A DNA stretch of 6,291 nucleotides from CAZYJD01 sp964647785 (lineage in GTDB: Bacteria > Bacteroidota > Bacteroidia > NS11-12g > UBA9320). The stretch spans positions 1-6,291 of the forward strand of contig CAZYJD010000103.1 of the NCBI GenBank assembly GCA_964647785.1, written 5' to 3'. Of the stretch, positions 1 to 5,544 are shown in pieces (the stretch's first letter is position 1; the number at the start of each line of letters is the position of its first letter). A program made the position numbers and the translations under genes. Below the pieces are notes generated by a model. That model was not told the DNA's origin. It was given only the letters and a program-made list of their open reading frames with translations, and did no database searches.

Positions 1-8
1 TTTTGTAA

Positions 9-203
9 TTCCGTAATCGGCAACTAAATTTGATTTTAGTTTTTAATAAAATTGACCTGTATCGCGATCTCCATTGCTGGGAGTTTACATTCAGCTGGAT
101 TCCGAATGGTTTCAGAAAGAGTTTTGAGTTCATCATTCGTGCAAAACCAGGCTCACTGCAAGATTTAAAAATCAATCGCAGAGGTTTCTGGTTCGACCAA
201 TAG
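9..203 (+). pseudogene. 3' end of an LptD-like outer-membrane LPS assembly protein, cut by an in-frame stop
   Basis: Reading codons from position 9 gives 64 residues ending in TAG at 201-203. The stretch contains LYRDLHCWEFTFSW, then IPNGFRKSF, then LQDLKINRRGFWFD. From memory of the family, the order RDLHCWE, a W-x-P-x-G-x-x-x-S segment, a short beta-strand and LQDLK-basic-aromatic-D is the C-terminus of the large Bacteroidota proteins annotated as putative LPS assembly protein LptD, an outer-membrane beta-barrel that inserts lipopolysaccharide. The fragment would be the last barrel strands. Oddly, the same frame has a TAA at 6-8, and neither other forward frame stays open to the left edge. 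Either the gene is broken, this is a duplicated remnant, or the edge sequence contains an error. The window ends too soon to decide. The family call is moderately sure; the pseudogene status is an inference from one stop codon. Confidence 0.55.
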
Positions 204-204
204 C

Positions 205-222
205 AGCATTGCATGCAGTGCT
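205..222. repeat. Near-perfect palindrome just after the lptD-like stop
   Basis: AGCATTGCATGCAGTGCT is an inverted repeat centred on the perfect palindrome TGCATGCA (210-217), with one mismatched pair that would be a G-U wobble in RNA. It begins one base after the TAG at 201-203. As RNA it would form a 7-pair stem with a CAUG loop. No T-run follows, so it is not an intrinsic terminator by itself. It could protect the 3' end of the upstream message or bind a protein, or it may be chance. Confidence 0.35.
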
Positions 223-259
223 AATTAAAGCTCCCCCCCTTATCCCAATTAAACTTTTC

Positions 260-288
260 AAAAAAAGCGCCCCATATAGAGGCGCTTT
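260..288 (-). terminator. Intrinsic terminator, strongest in the leftward direction
   Basis: AAAGCGCC (264-271) and GGCGCTTT (281-288) form an 8-pair GC-rich stem around a 9-base loop. On the - strand the hairpin is followed directly by an unbroken T-run (the A-run at 260-266 on the + strand), the classic rho-independent layout. On the + strand only the three T of the stem itself follow, then AACC, so it would be weaker for the lptD-like transcript ending about 60 bases upstream. Some terminators of this shape act in both directions. The leftward polarity implies a - strand transcript entering from the right, where only a decayed frame remains. Confidence 0.75.
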
Positions 289-326
289 AACCAAACACTA
301 AACGTAAAATAGTGTACACTTCCAAC

Positions 327-503
327 TTAGGAAGATATCTCTATACCAAAGGGTTTTATGCAGTGCCAAGCCACATAATCAGATAAAAATGAAAACTGCT
401 CAGCGGAACACTCGATGATGAATAGAACCTTGGTAATAGTTTCAATGAACAGAACACCTGTAGACAATTTATGTGCCATGATTTTGGAAGCGCGAAATTC
501 ACA
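327..503 (-). pseudogene. Possible decayed C-terminal tail of a - strand gene (T9SS sorting-domain-like)
   Basis: On the - strand one frame is open from just after a TAA (504-506) to a TAA at 327-329. It includes HKLSTGVLFIETITK, from the ATG at 477-479. Known type A sorting domains of the type IX secretion system contain a segment like L-S-T-G-V-Y-F-I-E near their end, preceded some 20 residues earlier by an aliphatic-G turn. Here LFG occurs in the same frame just upstream of the stop at 504-506. The tyrosine is replaced by leucine and the tail afterwards does not resemble a sorting domain. A terminator oriented for this strand lies about 40 bases downstream, which fits a former 3' gene end. 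Short open frames arise by chance, so this is weak. Confidence 0.2.
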
Positions 504-543
504 TTACAGCCCGAATAAATGAGAGGAGAAAAATCCACTTTTC

Positions 544-564
544 CTTAAAATGACTAATTTTAAG
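544..564. promoter_or_regulatory. Perfect inverted repeat upstream of dnaE (candidate operator 1)
   Basis: CTTAAAAT (544-551) and ATTTTAAG (557-564) are perfect reverse complements separated by GACTA. The centre lies about 60 bases upstream of the polymerase ATG. No T-run follows on either strand, so an operator for a dimeric repressor fits better than a terminator. It matches no LexA box that I recognise. AT-rich sequence raises the chance of accidental palindromes. Confidence 0.35.
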
Positions 565-576
565 AACGGCAGGATG

Positions 577-595
577 ATGCTATTTTTTTTAGCAT
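577..595. promoter_or_regulatory. Perfect inverted repeat upstream of dnaE (candidate operator 2)
   Basis: ATGCTA (577-582) and TAGCAT (590-595) are perfect reverse complements separated by seven T. The element ends 17 bases before the polymerase ATG and would cover the -35 to -18 region if the TATAAT at 602-607 is the -10 box. That position suits a repressor site. It could also form a weak hairpin in a leader RNA. Its sequence is unrelated to the palindrome at 544-564, so one factor binding both is not supported. Confidence 0.35.
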
Positions 596-601
596 TTAAA
601 C

Positions 602-609
602 TATAATTG
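602..609 (+). promoter_or_regulatory. Possible -10/-7 promoter element abutting the dnaE start
   Basis: TATAATTG contains a consensus TATAAT and differs by one base from the Bacteroidota -7 consensus TAnnTTTG. It ends three bases before the ATG at 613, so transcription from it would begin at or just inside the start codon, giving a leaderless message. No convincing -33 TTG or -35 box lies at the right distance. The match may be chance in AT-rich DNA. Confidence 0.2.
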
Positions 610-612
610 CAA

Positions 613-3600
613 ATGCATCTCAACTGCCACACCTTTTACAGTTTTCGCTATGGAACCATGAGCCTGAAGCAACTCATGCAGCAGGCGCTGGAACTTGGGG
701 TAACGCAGTTTGCACTCACCGACATTAACAACACTTCTGCCTGCATGGACTTCTTGCGCATGGCACCCCGCATGGGTATTCGGCCTGTGGTTGGCATTGA
801 TTTCAGAGAGGGGATGCGGCAGCAATTCATTGCACTGGCCAGAAATAATGAAGGCTTTGAAGAGATCAACAGCTTTCTGAGCAGGCAGCTGCAGCAAAAA
901 ACAAGCATCCCGGCTGCGGCTCCGGCTTTCCGGCACGCCTTTGTCATTTATCCCTACCGCAAGGAACAGCGATATCATTTAAGAGAAAATGAATATGTGG
1001 GTATTGCGCCTTCCCAATGGCACAGCCTGCGAATCCGGCAAAGCGAACTCAAGCCACAGAAACTGGTGGTATTAGCAGCGGTGAGCTTCGGGCACCCCAA
1101 ACAATACAACGTGCACCGCCTGTTGCGCGCCATCGACCGCAACACCCTGCTGAGTAAACTCCCGGCCGAAGAACAGGCGCCCCCCTCGGAAACATTCATC
1201 CCGCTCCAACATCTCAAAGCCCTTTTTAGCGATGCGCCTGTTATTCTGCGCAATACAGAAATGCTCCTTGAGCAATGCGAAGTACAAATAGAAAGCGGAG
1301 CCGACATTCCGCCCAAGAATCCACGGAGCTATACGGGCTCTGTGCAAAATGATGAACAACTCATCCGCCGTCTTTGTCGCGATGGCTTGGCTTACCGCTA
1401 CCCCAAAGCAGAAACAGCCATTCACCGGCGCATAGAAATGGAGCTGGAGATCATTCAAAAAAAAGGCTTTCTCTCGTACTTCCTCATCAACTGGGACATC
1501 ACGCGTTACGCCAGAAGCAAAGGTTATTTCTATGTTGGTCGAGGCAGCGGAGCCAACAGCATTGTGGCCTACCTGTTGCGCATCACCGATGTGGACCCGG
1601 TAGAGCTCGACCTGTATTTCGAGCGATTCATCAATTTATACCGAAAAAATCCACCCGATTTTGACATTGATTTTTCATGGACCGACCGGCAGGATGTAAC
1701 CCGCTACATTTTTGATCGTTTCCCGCATACCGCCCTTCTGGCCACTTACAATACCTTCCAGTATCGCGCCATTGTGCGGGAGCTCGGCAAGGTATTCGGC
1801 CTGCCCAAACACGAAATAGACCGCCTTTCCGACGGAAAGTTCAAAGCTGAAGACAACGACCAATTGCACCGCCTCGTATTGCAATACGCCCGGCGCATGC
1901 AGGGCATGCCCTCCCACCTGAGCATCCACGCCGGCGGGATTCTCATTTCCGAAAAACCCATTGCCTCTTATTCACCCACCTGGATGCCTCCCAAAGGGTT
2001 TCCCACCACCCAGTTCGACATGATTGTGGCAGAAGACATTGGTTTATACAAGTTTGACATCTTGGGACAAAGAGGTTTGGGCAAGATTCGCGATGGCGTG
2101 GAATGGGTCAGACGCAACCAGAAACCGGCGCAGCCCATTGACATCCATAACATTCCCGCCTTTAAAAACGACCCGGCCATCAAGGCATTGCTCCGGCAAG
2201 GCAAGGCCATTGGCTGCTTTTATGTGGAATCTCCGGCCATGCGCATGCTGTTGAACAAATTGCAGGTAGAAAGCTATCTGGGATTGGTGGCTGCCAGCAG
2301 CATCATTCGTCCGGGAGTGGCCAAAAGCGGCATGATGCGCGAATACATCCTGCGCTACCGTTTTCCGGAAAAAAGAAAAGACGCCCATCCTGCCTTGCTC
2401 GACATCATGCCGGAGACCTATGGCGTAATGGTGTATCAGGAAGATGTGATCAAAGTGGCGCATTACTTTGCCGGTCTGAGTCTGGGAGAGGCCGATATGC
2501 TTCGCCGAGGGATGAGCGGAAAGTTCAGAAGTCGCGAAGAGTTTGCACAGGTGCAGCAGCGCTTTTTTGAAGGGTGCAAGGAGAAAGGACATCCGCCAGA
2601 ATTGGCTGCAGAAGTATGGCGACAAGTGGAGAGCTTTGCAGGCTATGCCTTTGCCAAAGGACATTCGGCTTCCTATGCCGTGGAGAGTTACCAAAGCCTG
2701 TTTCTCAAAGCGCATTATCCCCTTGAGTATATGCTGGCCACCATCAACAATGGCGGGGGATTTTACCGCACCGAATTGTATGTGCACGAGGCGCGCATGC
2801 ATGGTGCGCAGATTCACCCTCCTTGTGTGAATACCAGCGACCTCCATAGCATCATCCGGGGCAACAACATTTACCTCGGGCTGAGCATGCTGCATCAGCT
2901 GGACCTCAAAACCGCAGAACAGCTGGTGCAGGAACGCGAGCGGAATGGTGTGTTTAACAGCCTCCCCGATTTCATGGACCGCGTGCCCTGTGGCATGGAA
3001 CAACTGAGTATCCTCATCCGCATACAGGCCTTCCGCTTTACGGGGCTGGGGAAGAAAGAATTGCTGTGGAAAGCGCATTTCTATCACCACAAACGCGAGC
3101 ACCCTCGCGAGCAACAAGACCTCTTTCGCCCTCCTCATAAAGATTACGCCTTGCCGGCCTTATCGAACAGCGAAGCAGAAAATGCCTTCGATCAAATAGA
3201 ACTGCTCGGCTTTCCGCTCTGCAGTCCGTTTGCACTCCTGAAAGATGCTGTTCCTCCAAGTCTGTGTTCAGAAGACTTGCCGAAATACAAGAATCAACTC
3301 GTGCAAGTCTGCGCCTATCTCGTTACCGTAAAAGACACCCGCACCAGTGATGGCAAGCGGATGCAGTTCGGCACCTTTCTGGATCAAAAAGGCTTTTTTA
3401 TTGATACCGTTCACTTCCCGCCCGTTGCAGCCCGATGGCCCTTCAGGGGCAAAGGCGTGTACCGCATCATCGGGAAGGTCAGCGAAGAGTTTGGCTTTTT
3501 CTCCATCGAGGTTCATGAACTGCATATGCTGCCACTGATGACCGATCCGCGATATGATGAAAAACCTGTCACTTCTGCTATGAGCTCGGCAGAAGGCACC

Positions 3601-3672
3601 ATAACCCGAAATTTTGCCGCTCCGAGAAAAGGATGGTCGGCATCCATCACAGCAAACAACCAACAATCATGA
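613..3672 (+). CDS. dnaE: DNA polymerase III alpha-type protein, short DnaE2-like Bacteroidota form
   Basis: A C-family DNA polymerase of 1019 residues, extending primers from dNTPs at DNA. Order: degenerate PHP domain (about 1-200, opening MHLNCHTFYSFRYGTM), palm/fingers core (about 260-735) with GRGSGANS (309-316), PDFDIDF (catalytic D351 and D353 by analogy with E. coli D401/D403), SIHAGG (437-442), KFDILG (third catalytic Asp, D482), SIIRPGVAKSG (563-573) and KGHSASYA (682-689); helix-hairpin-helix region (about 738-825); clamp-binding motif QQDLF (834-838); OB-fold (about 894-972); short tail. Replicative alpha subunits run roughly 1150 residues or more and end in a tau-binding region, absent here. 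ATG 613 fits the family's usual N-terminus; TTG 607 would add two residues. No Shine-Dalgarno is seen, normal for the phylum. The stop overlaps the next gene's ATG. The polymerase family is certain; an accessory translesion role is inferred from length and relatives. Confidence 0.95.
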   Translation: MHLNCHTFYSFRYGTMSLKQLMQQALELGVTQFALTDINNTSACMDFLRMAPRMGIRPVVGIDFREGMRQQFIALARNNEGFEEINSFLSRQLQQKTSIPAAAPAFRHAFVIYPYRKEQRYHLRENEYVGIAPSQWHSLRIRQSELKPQKLVVLAAVSFGHPKQYNVHRLLRAIDRNTLLSKLPAEEQAPPSETFIPLQHLKALFSDAPVILRNTEMLLEQCEVQIESGADIPPKNPRSYTGSVQNDEQLIRRLCRDGLAYRYPKAETAIHRRIEMELEIIQKKGFLSYFLINWDITRYARSKGYFYVGRGSGANSIVAYLLRITDVDPVELDLYFERFINLYRKNPPDFDIDFSWTDRQDVTRYIFDRFPHTALLATYNTFQYRAIVRELGKVFGLPKHEIDRLSDGKFKAEDNDQLHRLVLQYARRMQGMPSHLSIHAGGILISEKPIASYSPTWMPPKGFPTTQFDMIVAEDIGLYKFDILGQRGLGKIRDGVEWVRRNQKPAQPIDIHNIPAFKNDPAIKALLRQGKAIGCFYVESPAMRMLLNKLQVESYLGLVAASSIIRPGVAKSGMMREYILRYRFPEKRKDAHPALLDIMPETYGVMVYQEDVIKVAHYFAGLSLGEADMLRRGMSGKFRSREEFAQVQQRFFEGCKEKGHPPELAAEVWRQVESFAGYAFAKGHSASYAVESYQSLFLKAHYPLEYMLATINNGGGFYRTELYVHEARMHGAQIHPPCVNTSDLHSIIRGNNIYLGLSMLHQLDLKTAEQLVQERERNGVFNSLPDFMDRVPCGMEQLSILIRIQAFRFTGLGKKELLWKAHFYHHKREHPREQQDLFRPPHKDYALPALSNSEAENAFDQIELLGFPLCSPFALLKDAVPPSLCSEDLPKYKNQLVQVCAYLVTVKDTRTSDGKRMQFGTFLDQKGFFIDTVHFPPVAARWPFRGKGVYRIIGKVSEEFGFFSIEVHELHMLPLMTDPRYDEKPVTSAMSSAEGTITRNFAAPRKGWSASITANNQQS

Positions 3673-4727
3673 GCAGGAAGCACACCTACACAGGCAGAGG
3701 GGCTCAAACCCATGTAAACAATCGTTTCAACCAACAGCAATACGTGCCAGAGAAAGATGAACAATTATTGGAAGAGGAAGAAATCACCCCAAGCGAGTGG
3801 ATTGCCGTACACCCTAAAAGCATTCTCAACCGGGTGGACAGTCCGGACATTGGGATGAACTGGAGCCTCAATCCCTATCAGGGCTGCGAACACGGTTGTG
3901 TCTATTGTTATGCACGGACCACCCATGAATACTGGGGATACAATGCGGGACTCGATTTTGAGAGCAAGATTTTGTACAAAGCAGAAGCAGCCGCATTGCT
4001 CGAAAAAGAGCTTCAACGTCCCGATTGGGAGGTGATGCCGGTGATGTTGAGCGGAAATACCGATTGTTATCAGCCCATAGAACGAAAATTGGGCCTTACC
4101 CGCAAAATACTGGAAGTCCTGAACCGCTACAGGCATCCTGTCGGGATCATTACCAAAAACAGTCTGGTCGAAAGAGATCTTGACCTTCTCGGCCCGATGG
4201 CCGAAGAAGGACTGGTGCATGTGAGTATTTCCATCACCAGTCTGCAAGAAGAAGTGAGACGCGCATTGGAGCCACGCACAGCAAGTGCCAAAAGCAAATT
4301 GCGCAGCATTGAGCGCCTCTCCAAAGCAGGCATTCCTGTTAATGTGATGATGGCGCCCATCATTCCGGGCCTTAATAACGACGAGATCTTCAAGCTTGCC
4401 GAAGCCGTTGCCAATGCCGGCGCCAAGAGTTTCAATTACACCCTGCTACGCCTGAATGGGATCACTTCGCTCCTGTTCTCCGATTGGGTTCACAAGGCAT
4501 TTCCACTCAAAGCCAAAAAAATTCTCCGACTCACCGCCTCTTGTCACGGAGGCAAACTCAGCGACCACAGATTCGGAAAACGCATGCGAGGAGAAGGTCC
4601 GCTCGCTGAGAGCATCGCACAGCAAGTACAGCAGGCGAGAATAAAGTTTGGGATGGAACAAAGGCTGCCTCCCTACAATCTCAACGCCTTTGTAAGAACG
4701 AATAAAGGGCAGTTGGGGTTGTGGTAA
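3669..4727 (+). CDS. PA0069/Rv2578c-family radical SAM protein, SplB-related
   Basis: A 352-residue radical SAM enzyme. The [4Fe-4S] motif is C73-x3-C77-x2-C80 within NPYQGCEHGCVYCYAR; such clusters reductively cleave S-adenosylmethionine to a 5'-deoxyadenosyl radical. Other family marks are the N-terminal GRGAQ (9-13), HEYWG just after the cluster, SGNTDCYQP (128-136, with C133), GIITKN, SITSL, EPRTAS, APIIPGLNN (229-237) and RMRGEG near the end. These place it in the PA0069/Rv2578c group, related to spore photoproduct lyase; its reaction and substrate are not established. ATG 3669 is chosen because it overlaps the polymerase stop as ATGA, the classic coupling arrangement, and puts GRGAQ at the usual distance. 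ATG 3633 would add 12 residues inside the polymerase frame. Context suggests DNA damage processing. Family call very sure, function inferred. Confidence 0.92.
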   Translation: MSRKHTYTGRGAQTHVNNRFNQQQYVPEKDEQLLEEEEITPSEWIAVHPKSILNRVDSPDIGMNWSLNPYQGCEHGCVYCYARTTHEYWGYNAGLDFESKILYKAEAAALLEKELQRPDWEVMPVMLSGNTDCYQPIERKLGLTRKILEVLNRYRHPVGIITKNSLVERDLDLLGPMAEEGLVHVSISITSLQEEVRRALEPRTASAKSKLRSIERLSKAGIPVNVMMAPIIPGLNNDEIFKLAEAVANAGAKSFNYTLLRLNGITSLLFSDWVHKAFPLKAKKILRLTASCHGGKLSDHRFGKRMRGEGPLAESIAQQVQQARIKFGMEQRLPPYNLNAFVRTNKGQLGLW

Positions 4728-4750
4728 GAAAAGATGTAAGAGGCTCAGTC

Positions 4751-4801
4751 GAGATCAAGAAGTAATCAAGGGCGTTTTGAGAGATCCAGATGTGAATCAA
4801 G
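4751..4801. repeat. Two-copy imperfect direct repeat in the convergent gap
   Basis: A unit beginning GAGATC and ending AATCAAG occurs at 4751-4770 and 4781-4801. The copies differ by two substitutions and one single-base indel over 21 aligned positions, with a 30-base period. They lie between the radical SAM stop and the end of the convergent lipoprotein gene. No GC-rich hairpin with a T-run was found in this gap (4728-4825), so termination of the two converging units is unexplained. Confidence 0.4.
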
Positions 4802-4825
4802 CAAATTTCAGACGTAAAAGAAGAT

Positions 4826-5527
4826 CTAATCGGGATATAACTCACCAGCATCGCTGCAGCCTATTTCGAGGAGTACTTCTGGCAAATCTTCTTTTGCGGC
4901 TAATGTGTATTGCTCCCATCTAACCAGATTAAAACTCAAAATTCTCTGACAGTCAAATCCCATTTCCTCTAATCGTTCAAAACTTATAAAAAAGCTTCCA
5001 CCCTCTGGGATGGCTATCACTTTACCTTTATTTGACTGATCATTCCCCGGCACCCTTTGCCTTAATTGTAGAAGCATATCTCCTTCTCCGGCTTCGCTAA
5101 GCCAAAGAATGCGATACCCTTTCTCCTCTGACATAAAACGATTGGCTGGCAATTCACTCAATAAATGTACTCTAGAAGGTATTTTCACAGAATCTGCCCA
5201 GTGGATAAGCGTCCCATTCTCCTTTCTGACAGCTACAGAAACTGTTTTCCCTTCCATGGGCACCAGATCTACATGCTCCCCATTGCTCGGTAAGCGGTCC
5301 GTCAGTCTTCCATTTTCAAGGGGCAATTCTTTCTCACTGAATAAAAGGACCTTATGCCCATCTGCCCATCTCACCCCCGAAGCAACTGCCGAATTGACCG
5401 TCCCGAATTTATCTTGTCGTATCGAAATTGTGATTTTATCCGAATGTTCAACATCATTGGGTTGAATGACGTCACTACAGGCAAAAAGGCCAAACAATGG
5501 GATTATTAGAATATTAATTTTTTTCAT
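4826..5527 (-). CDS. Hypothetical lipoprotein, 233 residues
   Basis: I do not recognise the family. The start MKKINILIIPLFGLFAC has two lysines, a hydrophobic stretch (residues 4-16) and a plausible lipobox ending L-F-A-C17, so it is predicted to be cleaved by signal peptidase II, lipidated at C17 and held in the envelope. The mature chain begins CSD; an acidic residue near the lipidated cysteine recalls Bacteroidota surface-export signals, but the match is partial. The rest reads as alternating short beta-type segments with polar turns, ending in an acidic tail, suggesting a beta-rich fold. C193 and C224 could pair. No catalytic motif is visible. The gene lies 17 bases downstream of the lipoprotein-like gene at 5545-6171 on the same strand and is probably co-transcribed with it. 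Upstream of the ATG there is only a weak AGAAG, no strong ribosome site. Confidence 0.8.
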   Translation of the reverse strand: MKKINILIIPLFGLFACSDVIQPNDVEHSDKITISIRQDKFGTVNSAVASGVRWADGHKVLLFSEKELPLENGRLTDRLPSNGEHVDLVPMEGKTVSVAVRKENGTLIHWADSVKIPSRVHLLSELPANRFMSEEKGYRILWLSEAGEGDMLLQLRQRVPGNDQSNKGKVIAIPEGGSFFISFERLEEMGFDCQRILSFNLVRWEQYTLAAKEDLPEVLLEIGCSDAGELYPD

Positions 5528-5544
5528 CTTCTATTTTTATTTGG

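Larger units (their letters stand above)
204..612. other. Gene-poor stretch between the lptD-like fragment and dnaE
   Basis: About 400 AT-rich bases with no intact gene that I can support. It holds the palindrome at 205-222, a seven-C run at 233-239, the hairpin at 260-288, the possible decayed frame at 327-503, and two palindromes at 544-564 and 577-595 next to the polymerase start. A 60-residue - strand frame at 356-538 has an ATG but looks like no protein I know. No tRNA, rRNA or riboswitch fold was recognised. Confidence 0.6.

Noticed and set aside
356..538. A 60-residue - strand frame with an ATG in the gene-poor stretch
   Set aside because: No signal peptide, domain or ribosome site. 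The overlapping frame at 327-503 gives a more protein-like reading, and even that is weak.
571..600. The palindrome with a T-run before dnaE read as an intrinsic terminator
   Set aside because: The T-run is in the loop, not after the stem, and the 6-base stem is AT-rich, so it does not have terminator layout.
607..612. TTG at 607 as the polymerase start
   Set aside because: It adds only Met-Gln before the ATG at 613, and relatives begin directly at M-x-L-N-x-H; the TTG also falls within the TATAATTG element.
2044..3138. A 364-residue open frame on the - strand inside the polymerase gene
   Set aside because: It lies fully antisense to a gene with clear family motifs, its product has no recognisable domain, and long shadow frames are common opposite GC-moderate coding sequence.
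3633..3668. ATG at 3633 as the radical SAM start
   Set aside because: It would extend the protein 12 residues into the polymerase frame without family support, while ATG 3669 gives the usual short N-terminus before GRGAQ and the ATGA overlap.
3765..4247. A 160-residue - strand frame opposite the radical SAM gene
   Set aside because: It is antisense to the conserved CxxxCxxC region and its product looks like no protein.
5109..5465. A 118-residue + strand frame opposite the 233-residue lipoprotein gene
   Set aside because: The - strand reading has a signal peptide and lipobox; the + strand frame has neither a plausible start context nor a domain.
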